From Thermodesulfobacteriota bacterium (GTDB lineage Bacteria; Desulfobacterota; DSM-4660; Desulfatiglandales; Desulfatiglandaceae), in NCBI GenBank assembly GCA_028278625.1, contig JANQDY010000089.1, positions 186,001 to 250,000 on the forward strand: 64,000 bases of DNA, given 5' to 3'. Positions within the stretch are counted from its first letter, which is position 1; every line of letters begins with the position of its first letter. Below, one piece after another: positions 43,959 to 52,349 of the stretch. The position numbers were made by a program, and so were the translations under genes. The notes beneath the pieces were generated by a model. It was not told the origin of the DNA. It did not search any database and saw nothing but the letters and a program-made list of their open reading frames with translations.

Positions 43959-45008
43959 TCAGCTTCGCTTTTTAGACCTCCCTTTTTGATAACGCTTGAC
44001 GGCCCTGTTATGTTCCTTAAGGGTTTCGGAGAAATGATGGGTGCCGTTGTTTTTGGAAACAAAGTAATAGTAATTCCCTTCCGCCGGGTTCAGCACCGCC
44101 AAAATGGCGGCCAGGCCCGGACTGGCGATGGGTCCGGGTGGCAGCCCCTTGATGACATAGGTATTGTAAGGCGTTCTGGTTTTTAGGTCCTTTTTGGTGA
44201 TGTTTCCGTTAAAATCGACCATTCCGTAGATCACCGTGGGATCGCTTTCAAGGCGCATGTTCCTTTTAAGGCGGTTTAAGAAGACTCTGGCAATCAAGGG
44301 CCTCTCGTCCGGATGGGCTGTTTCTTTTTCGACAATGGATGCCAGGGTGACGATTTCCTGAAGGGTCATGCCCGATTCCTTTATCTTCGGTTCAAGTGTT
44401 CCTATGATCTCTTTGAAGCGGTTTGTCAGCACGGTGATGACCTTTCTCGCATCTTCCTTTTGCATGAACCGGTAGGTGTCGGGAAAGAGATACCCTTCAA
44501 GGGAATTTCCTGAAAAGCCGAAACCTTCGATGAGAGATTTGTCTCTGGAAAGTTCCAGAAAAGAAACGCCGTCCGTGAGACCTTCCTTTGCCAGCAACCG
44601 GGCAATCTGGTTCACATTGAATCCTTCGGGAATGGTGATGTATCGGTTTATGACCTCTCCCTTTTTGAGGGTTTCAAGAATCGTTAACGATGACATGGCG
44701 CTGTTCAGCCGGTATTCCCCGGTTTTGATGGAGCGGTCGTAATCCATGAAGCGCCCTGCCAAACCAAACAGGGCGCTGCTTCGAATCAATCCATCTTTTT
44801 TTAGATTCTGCGACACCTGGCTCAGGGTATCGCCCCCTTTTACCACGAAATTCAGGCTCTTCCCTTTTTCGTCAAGAGGTCCAAGCCCGTGCCGCACCCA
44901 GAGGGCGGTCCCCAAGGCCAACAAGAGTAGCAAGACCGCCCCTCGAAGCAGCAAGGCCAAGGGTGATTTTCCCAAAAAGCCTGTTTTCTTCTCCGCCCGG
45001 TCATTCAT
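43959..45008 (-). CDS. mltG: Endolytic murein transglycosylase
   Basis: 349 residues. One N-terminal membrane anchor (LALLLRGAVLLLLLALGTALWV), a LysM-like stretch (FVVKGGDTLSQVSQNLKKDGLI), then the YceG/MltG catalytic part with the active glutamate in LASIVEKETAHPDERPLIARVFLNRL and RNMRLESDPTVIYG, ending TYVIKGLPPGPIASPGLAAILAVLNPAEG. It cuts nascent glycan strands at the outer face of the inner membrane. The start codon overlaps the stop of the LysR gene. Confidence 0.92.
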   Translation of the reverse strand: MNDRAEKKTGFLGKSPLALLLRGAVLLLLLALGTALWVRHGLGPLDEKGKSLNFVVKGGDTLSQVSQNLKKDGLIRSSALFGLAGRFMDYDRSIKTGEYRLNSAMSSLTILETLKKGEVINRYITIPEGFNVNQIARLLAKEGLTDGVSFLELSRDKSLIEGFGFSGNSLEGYLFPDTYRFMQKEDARKVITVLTNRFKEIIGTLEPKIKESGMTLQEIVTLASIVEKETAHPDERPLIARVFLNRLKRNMRLESDPTVIYGMVDFNGNITKKDLKTRTPYNTYVIKGLPPGPIASPGLAAILAVLNPAEGNYYYFVSKNNGTHHFSETLKEHNRAVKRYQKGRSKKRS

Positions 45009-45967
45009 AGTGCCGCCGCTGCCTGACTCTGGGTCCGGATTTTGGCCATCAGTTCGCCGATGCCCATTGCGGGGATGTCACCGCCATTAAGATCGGAAAG
45101 ATTTTCGAGAAATGCCCTGGCGGGGGGTGAGAGCTGTTGATCCTTCAGGTAAGCAATACTCACGTCAAGAAAGAGGGCCTGATCATGAATGGGCAGGGAT
45201 ACCAGCAGCCCATTTTCCAGTTCCATCAGAACCGCCGACTCAACCAGAAAGGCGATTCCTTCGCCGCGCTGCACCTCCATCTTGATGAATTCCGTGTTGC
45301 TGGTCTCCATGACGATATTGGGGGTGATGCCGGTGCGGGCGAAGAGGTTGTCAACGAGATACCGTGTTCCGGAACCTCCTTCCTTCATGATGATGCGTTC
45401 CCGGGCCAATTCCCTCGCGGAAATGGCGTTTCTTTGGGCCAGGGGATGTGCCGGATGCGCGATGGCAACGATCCCTTCACGGCTGAGTGGCAGAAAACGG
45501 ACACCCGGATGGCTGACGATTTTGGCAATAATAACGATTTCATTTTTGAAATCGACCAGACTTTGAACCATGGCCTGGGAACTCCCCTCATCAAGATGGA
45601 TCCGGATGTTGGAATAGGCCTGGTGGAAACGGGTCAGCAGAAACGGCATGAAATACCGTGCATAGGTCTTGGTGGTTCCGAGGCGCAAAACGCCCCGTTT
45701 CAACTGCCGCATTTCCTCAATGGCGAATTCGATTTCCTTTTCATAGTCAAATATATGTTTGGCGTATTCGAAGAGTGCTTTCCCTTCATCGGTCAAAAAG
45801 ACGCCCCGGCCCTTTTTCCTGAACAGTTTCATTTCACAATGCTCTTCCAGCAGCTTAATCTGGGCGGTCACCGCCGGCTGGGTGATGAAAAGATCCCTGG
45901 CGGCCGCCGTGAAATTGAGATTCTTGGCGGCATGATAAAATACGCGGAGTTGATTGAAGTTCAGCAT
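45005..45967 (-). CDS. LysR family transcriptional regulator
   Basis: 320 residues from the ATG at 45967 (MLNFNQLRVFYHAAKNLNFTAAARDLFITQPAVTAQIKLLEEHCEMKLF), which begins directly at the helix-turn-helix; a longer frame lacks support. The effector domain follows, for example RLGTTKTYARYFMPFLLTRFHQAYSNI. It is divergent from the ubiD operon, with a dyad of the LysR-box type 68-82 bases before its start. The stop overlaps the mltG start by four bases, an odd pairing of genes. Confidence 0.9.
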   Translation of the reverse strand: MLNFNQLRVFYHAAKNLNFTAAARDLFITQPAVTAQIKLLEEHCEMKLFRKKGRGVFLTDEGKALFEYAKHIFDYEKEIEFAIEEMRQLKRGVLRLGTTKTYARYFMPFLLTRFHQAYSNIRIHLDEGSSQAMVQSLVDFKNEIVIIAKIVSHPGVRFLPLSREGIVAIAHPAHPLAQRNAISARELARERIIMKEGGSGTRYLVDNLFARTGITPNIVMETSNTEFIKMEVQRGEGIAFLVESAVLMELENGLLVSLPIHDQALFLDVSIAYLKDQQLSPPARAFLENLSDLNGGDIPAMGIGELMAKIRTQSQAAAAL

Positions 45968-46034
45968 TCTCGATAACTGCCCACACCCTGGGCCCATTGA
46001 CATTAAAAAGGAGCTTCCCACTCATAAACAGAAC

Positions 46035-46049
46035 TTATGGATACCATAA
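46035..46049. promoter_or_regulatory. LysR-type operator
   Basis: TTATGG-ATA-CCATAA, a perfect 15-base dyad containing T-N11-A, the LysR-family core. It lies 12 bases before the -35 box of the rightward promoter, centred near -53, as expected for an activator site. Confidence 0.55.
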
Positions 46050-46060
46050 ATATAATCCAA

Positions 46061-46089
46061 TTGACACTCTTTTTTTTATGGGAGATGAT
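46061..46089 (+). promoter_or_regulatory. Sigma-70-type promoter, rightward (ubiD operon)
   Basis: TTGACA (46061-46066), a 17-base spacer and GATGAT (46084-46089). The -10 is weak at four of six, as for an activator-dependent promoter. The leader to ubiD would be about 325 bases. Confidence 0.45.
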
Positions 46090-46118
46090 GCAATCCGTGA
46101 TTGTTACTTTTCGTCTGA

Positions 46119-46140
46119 GTGAACCCTGCTGTGAACCCTG
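46119..46140. repeat. Direct repeat GTGAACCCTG, two copies
   Basis: Two exact ten-base copies with a 12-base period (46119-46128 and 46131-46140). Each contains TGAAC, the half-site of the proposed IclR operator. Confidence 0.5.
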
Positions 46141-46261
46141 AAAAGATCCTCTGTCTTAGGTTTTTGTTAGAATTTTGTTAATATTTTCATCAAATAAATC
46201 GTTGCTTGTGGGCGCCACGGCAATTTTTTTCGTGTGCTACCCATAGCGCTGAAGCCGGGCT

Positions 46262-46277
46262 GTTCATCTTAGTGAAC
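46262..46277. promoter_or_regulatory. Proposed IclR operator, site 1 (before ubiD)
   Basis: GTTCATCTTAGTGAAC, form GTTC-N7-TGAAC, shared with 52171-52186 and 52334-52349. It lies 143 bases before the ubiD start. Confidence 0.5.
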
Positions 46278-46279
46278 CT

Positions 46280-46299
46280 CGTTCAAAGCGCTTTGAACG
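46280..46299. promoter_or_regulatory. Perfect 20-bp palindrome before ubiD
   Basis: CGTTCAAAGC followed by its exact reverse complement. It begins two bases after the GTTC-N7-TGAAC element and also has GTTC/GAAC half-sites, so it may be an extra binding site for the same or another dimeric regulator. Confidence 0.5.
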
Positions 46300-46419
46300 G
46301 TATTTGAATCGCTTTTAGACGCGTTTTGGTCATGTGCCGATCGGTCAAAAAAAGAATCGATTGGATAGCGATGGGCAAAACGTGTAAACCATTCAATATT
46401 ATTAAGGAGGAATGATTCG

Positions 46420-47829
46420 ATGAAAAGCATGAGAGATTTTATTGAACTGGCGGAGAAGGAAGGTGAACTCAAAAGAATTACCGCGGAAGTGGACTGGAAT
46501 CTTGAGCTGAGCCATATCGCCAAGCTCAACGAGGAAGCGCAAGGACCGGCCCTTCTTTTTGAAAACGTAAAAGGCTATGACACACCGGTCATTACCAGCA
46601 CCTGCACCACGGCCCAGAAACTGGCGCTCATCATGGGGCTGCCCAAAGAGACGCCCCTTCCGGAAATCCTTCGGGAATGGGTAAATATGGGGGAAAACCC
46701 CATCCCACCCAAAATGGTGGACAAAAAAGACGCACCCTGCAAGGAAAACATCATCATGGGTGACGACGTGGATCTCTACAAGTTTCCCGTTCCCCATTTC
46801 TTCCCCAGGGACGGGGGCCGCTATATCGGTACCGCCCATTATATCATTACCAAGGATCCCGAACTGGGGTGGGTGAACCTGGGCACTTACAGAAGCCAGC
46901 TCTTGGGGAAGAACAAGATCGGTACCCAGTTCATCAAGGGAAAACACGCGGACCAAATGCTCAAGAAGTACCAGAAGATGGGAAAACCGATGCCCTGTGC
47001 TTCCGTTATCGGGTGTGATCCGCTCCTCTTCATCCTGGGGGCCGCCAGGGTCTCTGCGGGCATCAGCGAGTACGATGTTTACGGGTCCATCCGCGGCGAG
47101 GCCTGCGAGGTGGTTCAGTGTGAGACGATCGATCTCCCGGTTCCGGCCCACGCGGAAATCGTTTTGGAAGGGGAGTGTGATGCGGAAAAATTCATGGATG
47201 AAGGTCCTTTCGGCGAATACACGGGATACTACTCCGGTGTGGGTACCGATCCAAGAAATTACATGGACATCAAATGCGTGACCCATCGCAACAATCCCAT
47301 CATGTATTCCACCACCGTGGGCCGTGCGGTGACCGACACCCACATGGTGATGGCCCTTTCCTACGGCGCCACCCTGTGGCAGCAGCTCACCGAAGAGATG
47401 AGAATTCCGGGCATCAAGAGTGTTTATTGTCCCCCTGAAGGCTCCGGAAGATTCCTTGCCATCATTTCCATGGAAACCCGTTATCCGGGACACGCCGACC
47501 AGGTGCTGACCGCCGCCATTTCAACGGAAATGGGACACTATGGCCTCAAAACCGTGATCGTGGTGGACGACGACATCGATGCATGGGATATTCCCAGGGT
47601 CATGTATGCACTCAGCTTCCGTTTCCAGCCCAATCGAAGCCAGGTGATCAAGAGAGGGCGTTCCACACCGCTGGATCCCTCCTTGCCCATCGATGCCAGG
47701 GAAATTACGGGCAGACTGCTGTTGGATGCCACCATTCCCTATGAGTGGAAGAAAAAACCGATCCGTATCGAACTGGATCCCGATATGGTCGAGAAAGTCA
47801 AAGGCCGTTGGTCTGAGTTGGGTTTCTAA
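46420..47829 (+). CDS. UbiD family (de)carboxylase
   Basis: 469 residues. UbiD features: DFIELAEKEGELKRI at the start, PVPHFFPRDGGRYIGTAHYIITKDPE with prenylated-FMN contacts, IGTQFIKGKHADQ, VIGCDPLLFI, and the catalytic acid region DEGPFGEYTGYY. UbiD enzymes use prenyl-FMN to decarboxylate or carboxylate aromatic and unsaturated acids. The matching flavin prenyltransferase is at 50842. With a CoA ligase and a molybdenum hydroxylase nearby, the cluster should process an aromatic or N-heteroaromatic acid. Strong AAGGAGG site. Confidence 0.9.
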   Translation: MKSMRDFIELAEKEGELKRITAEVDWNLELSHIAKLNEEAQGPALLFENVKGYDTPVITSTCTTAQKLALIMGLPKETPLPEILREWVNMGENPIPPKMVDKKDAPCKENIIMGDDVDLYKFPVPHFFPRDGGRYIGTAHYIITKDPELGWVNLGTYRSQLLGKNKIGTQFIKGKHADQMLKKYQKMGKPMPCASVIGCDPLLFILGAARVSAGISEYDVYGSIRGEACEVVQCETIDLPVPAHAEIVLEGECDAEKFMDEGPFGEYTGYYSGVGTDPRNYMDIKCVTHRNNPIMYSTTVGRAVTDTHMVMALSYGATLWQQLTEEMRIPGIKSVYCPPEGSGRFLAIISMETRYPGHADQVLTAAISTEMGHYGLKTVIVVDDDIDAWDIPRVMYALSFRFQPNRSQVIKRGRSTPLDPSLPIDAREITGRLLLDATIPYEWKKKPIRIELDPDMVEKVKGRWSELGF

Positions 47830-47858
47830 ACCAATTCGCTGAACATCTAATCCATAAA

Positions 47859-47896
47859 GCCCCTGTTTTCCGCGCGCCGTCGTGGGAATCAGGGGC
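47859..47896 (+). other. Intercistronic hairpin between ubiD and the ligase gene
   Basis: GCCCCTG / CAGGGGC arms with an inner TTTCC / GGGAA extension. No T run follows, so full termination is unlikely; it may protect the ubiD part of the transcript. Confidence 0.4.
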
Positions 47897-47948
47897 ATCC
47901 CCTTGCATCTTACGCTTTGCAACCGAAATAATACCTAGGAGGCAACCC

Positions 47949-49604
47949 ATGAAACCGATTCGATATAAAGAGAAAATGGTTCAGGAGTTTCTGGATGATG
48001 GATACTGGACCGAAGAGCTGTTCTACGATTTCTACGACCGCAATGCCAAGGAAATGCCCGATCAGGAAGCCCTGGTGGATACAAAATACCGGGTGACGTG
48101 GGGTGAGGCCAAGAAAATGATCGACGCCATGGCAAGTGCCTGGGTGGAAATGGGCATTCCTAAATCAGGCCGGGTGATTATCCAGTCCCCCAACAGCGTT
48201 TACGGGTTTCTGGCCCGTGTGGCATGCGAACGGGCAGGCCTCATATCCCTCACCGTTTATCCCTATTTGCGGCAGCGTGAACTGGAATACATGCTTGAGA
48301 AAACGGAAGCCACCGCCGTTGTGATTCCGGAAGTCTACCGCAAGTTCAATTACCTGGACATGTACAGGGACCTGCAGAAAAGATTTACCCATCTCAAATA
48401 TTTCTTCCTCTTTGATGACCAGGTACCTGAGGGGGCCCCGGAAGGGACTTTCTCTCTGACGCAACTGGTGGAAGAGCGCATGAAGAAGCCGGTGGACGAA
48501 TCAGTTTTGGAGGAGCGCCGACTGGACGCCAAATGGGATATAGCGCTGCTCACCACCACCAGCGGTACCACGGGAATCCCCAAACTGGTGGAATGGCCGT
48601 CGGCACCAAGGGTCTGCACTTCCAAGGGGCGAGTGGGCATTTGGAATCTCAACAAGGATGATATCACCATGGCCATCGCGCCCCACGCGGGCGGCGCCGC
48701 CGGAACCCTCACCTATTTTGCCGCGCCCATTGCCGGCGCCAAGACGGTCATGCTGGAAGAGTTCACTCCGGAAGGGGCACTGGAACTTATAGAAAAGGAA
48801 AAAGCCACGGCCATCGGTGTCGTCCCCACCCACCTGGTACGGATGCTGGAGGCGGATCACAAAAAATATGATTTGAGTTCTTTAAGGTTCATCCGTTCCG
48901 CCGGCGGTTACCTCTCGCCCCAGGTTGCCGAAGAAGCGGAAGAAGCCTTTGATGCCAGCATCACCAGCGACCTGGGCACCCAGGATAAGGGATCGGTCTC
49001 AGGCTGCAGCGTTGAAGATTCCGTGGAACTCAGAAGACGAACCGTGGGTCGCATGCTGCCCGGCAACAAGGTGAGACTGGTGGATGAAGAGGGGACGGTT
49101 GTGCCGGACGGCGAACCGGGGATCCTCTATTTCCGGGGCCCCCATGCACCGGCCGGCTATTACCGGGATGAGGAATTGACGGCAACGGTCTTTGATGAAG
49201 ACGGATGGTGCACCACCGAGGATATCGTCAGCTTTGACCAGGGTTGCCTGTGGATTCTGGGCCGGGCCAAGGATATGATTATCCGCGGCGGACAGAACAT
49301 CTATCCGGCGGAAGTGGAAGGGCTCCTCAATGAGCACCCGAAAGTCTCTTCCGTGGCAATCGTTGGGTATCCCGACCGGGCCATGGGCGAGAAGTGTGCC
49401 GCCTATGTGATCCCCAAACCCGGTGAGACCTTTACCTTTGAAGAAATGGTTGAGTTCCTTAAGGGAAAACAACTGGCCATGTACAAACTGCCGGAACGTC
49501 TGGAAATCGTGGATGAGTTCCCTGCGGTGGGAGATTCGGGCAAGGTCAACAAGGAAACGCTCAAAAAGATGATCAAAGAGAAAGTCGCGTCGGAGCAGGG
49601 CTGA
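47949..49604 (+). CDS. AMP-forming acyl-CoA synthetase / CoA ligase
   Basis: 551 residues. The P-loop-like motif is LTTTSGTTGIPKLVEWPS near residue 200; later ILYFRGPHAPAGYYRDEELTATVFDEDGWCTTEDI, LGRAKDMIIRGGQNIYPAEVE and a C-terminal lysine region GDSGKVNKETLKK. The overall pattern is closest to the dihydroxybenzoate-AMP ligase and cyclohexanecarboxylate-CoA ligase group. It would activate an aromatic or alicyclic acid in the cytoplasm. Its stop overlaps the next start (TGATG). Site AGGAGG before the ATG. Confidence 0.9.
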   Translation: MKPIRYKEKMVQEFLDDGYWTEELFYDFYDRNAKEMPDQEALVDTKYRVTWGEAKKMIDAMASAWVEMGIPKSGRVIIQSPNSVYGFLARVACERAGLISLTVYPYLRQRELEYMLEKTEATAVVIPEVYRKFNYLDMYRDLQKRFTHLKYFFLFDDQVPEGAPEGTFSLTQLVEERMKKPVDESVLEERRLDAKWDIALLTTTSGTTGIPKLVEWPSAPRVCTSKGRVGIWNLNKDDITMAIAPHAGGAAGTLTYFAAPIAGAKTVMLEEFTPEGALELIEKEKATAIGVVPTHLVRMLEADHKKYDLSSLRFIRSAGGYLSPQVAEEAEEAFDASITSDLGTQDKGSVSGCSVEDSVELRRRTVGRMLPGNKVRLVDEEGTVVPDGEPGILYFRGPHAPAGYYRDEELTATVFDEDGWCTTEDIVSFDQGCLWILGRAKDMIIRGGQNIYPAEVEGLLNEHPKVSSVAIVGYPDRAMGEKCAAYVIPKPGETFTFEEMVEFLKGKQLAMYKLPERLEIVDEFPAVGDSGKVNKETLKKMIKEKVASEQG

Positions 49605-50827
49605 TGGAAACCGTCGGTGAGAAATCAGTTTTGATCATTTCCACCCTGGATACCAAGGGTGCGGAGACCCTTTATCTCAGGGACAAAATCGCATCCTTGG
49701 GGATCACGCCGATCCTGATGGATATCTCCATGCGGGGAAAAACCCCATCATCCGCCGAGATTACACCCGGCCAGGTGGCCCAGGCCGGCGGCAGCAGTCT
49801 GGAGGAGATCCATTCCTCCAGGGAACGGTCAAAGATCACCAACATCACCATCAAAGGGGCGGCAAAGATCGCCGGCCGACTCTTTTCTGAGGGGAAGTTG
49901 AACGGAATCATTGCCATGGGAGGCTCCACCGGATCCCTCATGGCAACCGAGGTCATGCGGTCTGTCCCATTCGGGGTCCCCAAAGTCATGATTTCCTCCA
50001 CGGCTGCGCTGCCGGGCCTATCCACCCGCTATATCGGTACCGGGGACATCATGCTTTTCCATTCCGTCATCGAGATATCCGGTGTCACGGATCTTTTGAA
50101 GAATGTCATGGACAGGGCTGCCTGTGCCATCGCCGGCATGGTCCTGGGGGATGTGACTTCATCAATGGCCGAAGCGGCCAAACCCATTGCCATGACAATG
50201 CTGGGTCCCTGTGAGCAGTGCGCCAGTGCCGTCAGAATGACTCTGGAAGGCGCCGGATATCAGGTCACCGGTTTTTCGGCGGCGGGCATCGGTGATCGGG
50301 CCATGGAGGAAATGATCTCAAACGGCATTTTTCGGGGGGTTGTGGATTTGGCCCCGGGGGGTGTGGGTGAGCATCTTTTCGGGTTTATGCGCGATGCGGG
50401 CCCCCATCGCATGGAAGCCGCGGGAAAAGCGGGATTGCCCCAGGTGATTTCCACTTGCAGCGTGAACCACATGACCCCATCCAAACGCAAGTACAAGCCG
50501 GAATATCATGAGCGGCGAAAGTATGATCTTGACAAACTGAGAACATGGATCCGTCTTTCGCCCGAGGAATTGAAGGAAGTGGCGGCGGCCTTTGCGGAGA
50601 AACTGAACACCGCCAAAGGGCCCGTTTGCGTGATGCTGCCCCTTAGGGGTTGGTCCTCGGTGGACTATCCGGGCAACGCCACTTTCGATCCGGAAGAGGA
50701 CCGGGTGTTCAACGCCATTCTTCATGAAAGGTTGAACCCGGATATTGCGGTGGTGGAAGTGGATGCCAATATGGAAGATCCGGCCTTTGGGGAGGCGGTG
50801 GCAAAGGCGGCTTTGAAGATTCTCTAA
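49604..50827 (+). CDS. Tm-1-like / UPF0261 family protein
   Basis: 407 residues. The N-terminal domain has LIISTLDTKGAETLYLRDKI, IAMGGSTGSLMATEVMRSVPFGVPKVMISS and GDIMLFHSVIEISG, the nucleotide-binding Tm-1-like fold; the C-terminal domain (FDPEEDRVFNAILHERLNPDIAVVEVDANMEDPAFGEAVAKAAL) closes the typical UPF0261 protein. The tomato Tm-1 protein binds ATP, but bacterial roles are unknown. Translational coupling to the ligase and position between UbiD-type genes suggest a part in this aromatic acid pathway. Confidence 0.85.
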   Translation: METVGEKSVLIISTLDTKGAETLYLRDKIASLGITPILMDISMRGKTPSSAEITPGQVAQAGGSSLEEIHSSRERSKITNITIKGAAKIAGRLFSEGKLNGIIAMGGSTGSLMATEVMRSVPFGVPKVMISSTAALPGLSTRYIGTGDIMLFHSVIEISGVTDLLKNVMDRAACAIAGMVLGDVTSSMAEAAKPIAMTMLGPCEQCASAVRMTLEGAGYQVTGFSAAGIGDRAMEEMISNGIFRGVVDLAPGGVGEHLFGFMRDAGPHRMEAAGKAGLPQVISTCSVNHMTPSKRKYKPEYHERRKYDLDKLRTWIRLSPEELKEVAAAFAEKLNTAKGPVCVMLPLRGWSSVDYPGNATFDPEEDRVFNAILHERLNPDIAVVEVDANMEDPAFGEAVAKAALKIL

Positions 50828-50841
50828 CAAAGGTATGAACC

Positions 50842-51402
50842 ATGAAAAAACGTTTGGTCGTCGGTATCTCCGGTGCCAGCGGCGTCATATACGGCGTCAG
50901 GATGCTGGGTCTTCTTCGGGAAACCGATTTTGAAACCCATCTCATTATTTCCGATTCGGGCAGGCGGAACATTGAAATCGAAACCGAGTACGACCCACGG
51001 GACGTGGAGTCAATGGCTGACCATGTCTATGAAGATCGGGATGTGGGCGCGGCACTGGCCAGCGGCTCTTTTCTGACATGTGGCATGGTGGTTGCGCCGT
51101 GCACCATAAAGACCCTTTCGGGAATTGCCAATTCCTACACCAACAACCTGCTGGTCCGGGCCGCCGATGTCAACCTGAAAGAGGGGAGGAAGCTGGTCCT
51201 GGTGGTGAGAGAGACCCCTTTGCACAAGGGGCACCTTCGGCTGATGACCATGGCGGCGGATATGGGGGCCCATATCCTGCCACCGGTGCCCTCTTTTTAC
51301 CACCAACCCAAAACCATTCAGGATATTATTGATCAGACCATTGGGAAGGTTTTTGACTATCTGGGAGTTGAGCATCAGCTCTTCAAGCGGTGGGAGGGTT
51401 AA
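50842..51402 (+). CDS. ubiX: Flavin prenyltransferase UbiX
   Basis: 186 residues beginning RLVVGISGASGVIYGVRMLGLL, then YTNNLLVRAADVNLKEGRKLVLVVRETPLHKGHLRLM and PPVPSFYHQPKTIQDIIDQTIGKVFDYLGV, all standard UbiX stretches. It joins dimethylallyl phosphate to FMN to make the prenyl-FMN cofactor needed by UbiD at 46420. It lies 14 bases after the UPF0261 gene. Its 3' end overlaps the convergent iclR gene by 20 bases. Confidence 0.94.
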   Translation: MKKRLVVGISGASGVIYGVRMLGLLRETDFETHLIISDSGRRNIEIETEYDPRDVESMADHVYEDRDVGAALASGSFLTCGMVVAPCTIKTLSGIANSYTNNLLVRAADVNLKEGRKLVLVVRETPLHKGHLRLMTMAADMGAHILPPVPSFYHQPKTIQDIIDQTIGKVFDYLGVEHQLFKRWEG

Positions 51403-52168
51403 AGCGCGGTTGTTCCTTGATTTGTTGCGTGATCGTTCGGGCTGCTTTCTGAATTTCTGCTTTTAATATCTCCATCATTTGATCGTCAAGGGCCGATTTG
51501 AATCCCACGGCCCATATGGCATAGAGCGTTCCCCGTTTACCGTGAATGGGAGCGGCGGCGGCACGAACACCGTCAATATACTCCTCGTCATCGCCGGCAT
51601 AGCCCCTTTCCTTGGTCAACCGGATTTCATGAAGGTAGGCATCAGGATCGGCGATGGTTCGGTCCGTAAATTCAGGGATCCCTTTGTCAGAAATGATGCG
51701 CGCGGCCTGGGCCTGGTCCATGGCGGCGAGAAATACCTTCCCCGCGGCCCCCGCCAGAAGTGGAATGGTGCTCCCTCTGGGTGCCGTGATTTTGAGATCG
51801 CGGTTGGATTCCACAACGTCCAGAATGCTGATCCGTTTTCCATTCCGTATGCCGAAGAAGACGGATGTGCCGGTCCGTTCCATCAGCTTTTTCATGACGG
51901 GCCTGGCGATTTCTCGAAGATCCAGCTCCGAATAGGCGGATTTTCCCAGCTCAAAGAGGGTGGGACCCAGGGAGAGCTTTTTGGAAGAAGGGTCGCGAAG
52001 AAGGGCACCGGTTTCCACCAGTGCGCCCACAATCCCGTGCACGGTGCCTTTGCTGATTTCCAGGTCGTTTGCCAGATAACTGATGCTCAAACCCTTTTCG
52101 GCCCTGGCAATCTGCCTCAGTATGAGAAAGGCTTTTTTTACGGACGGGGCTTGGTATTTTCCGGACAT
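51383..52168 (-). CDS. IclR family transcriptional regulator
   Basis: 261 residues. N-terminal helix-turn-helix (VKKAFLILRQIARAEKGLSISYLANDLEISKGTVHGIVGALVETGAL) and the C-terminal effector domain (ARPVMKKLMERTGTSVFFGIRNGKRISILDVVES, GCAGKVFLAA-like LAGAAGKVFLAAMDQ). IclR proteins bind small aromatic or organic acids. It faces the ubiX end and diverges from the molybdenum hydroxylase genes. An inverted repeat just before its ATG overlaps its own ribosome site, implying self-control. Confidence 0.92.
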   Translation of the reverse strand: MSGKYQAPSVKKAFLILRQIARAEKGLSISYLANDLEISKGTVHGIVGALVETGALLRDPSSKKLSLGPTLFELGKSAYSELDLREIARPVMKKLMERTGTSVFFGIRNGKRISILDVVESNRDLKITAPRGSTIPLLAGAAGKVFLAAMDQAQAARIISDKGIPEFTDRTIADPDAYLHEIRLTKERGYAGDDEEYIDGVRAAAAPIHGKRGTLYAIWAVGFKSALDDQMMEILKAEIQKAARTITQQIKEQPRFNPPTA

Positions 52169-52170
52169 TC

Positions 52171-52186
52171 GTTCACCTCGCTGAAC
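52171..52186. promoter_or_regulatory. Proposed IclR operator, site 2 (at the iclR start)
   Basis: GTTCACCTCGCTGAAC, form GTTC-N7-TGAAC, two bases upstream of the iclR start codon and overlapping its Shine-Dalgarno AGGTGA. Confidence 0.5.
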
Positions 52187-52290
52187 ATTTTTTGCGAGAA
52201 TACCTTTTTGTAATTCCTTTTGTCAACCTCAATGTTGAAGAAAAAAAATAATTAAAAAAGATATATGAGTCATTAACCGTCAGATTTTAC

Positions 52291-52318
52291 TTGACACGGG
52301 ATTTGAGTATGGTATGTT
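52291..52318 (+). promoter_or_regulatory. Promoter of the molybdenum hydroxylase genes
   Basis: TTGACA (52291-52296), 16 bases, TATGTT (52313-52318). The predicted start near 52325 places operator site 3 at about +10 to +25, a classic repressor position. The 291-base gap between iclR and the FAD-subunit gene holds this and two operator-like repeats. Confidence 0.5.
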
Positions 52319-52333
52319 TTTCGTCAAGGTTTT

Positions 52334-52349
52334 GTTCGTTATGGTGAAC
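52334..52349. promoter_or_regulatory. Proposed IclR operator, site 3 (downstream of the hydroxylase promoter)
   Basis: GTTCGTTATGGTGAAC, form GTTC-N7-TGAAC, matching sites 1 and 2 at all nine fixed positions. Confidence 0.5.

Larger units (their letters stand above)
45968..46419. promoter_or_regulatory. Divergent regulatory region between lysR and ubiD
   Basis: About 450 bases rich in dyads and repeats: a LysR box, a promoter, a tandem GTGAACCCTG repeat, a GTTC-N8-GAAC element and a 20-bp palindrome, each listed separately. No open frame here looks like a gene. Confidence 0.7.

Noticed and set aside
46402..47493. 363-codon open frame on the minus strand opposite ubiD
   Set aside because: It lies wholly over a clearly conserved UbiD gene and its translation shows no family features; long antisense frames come from codon bias here.
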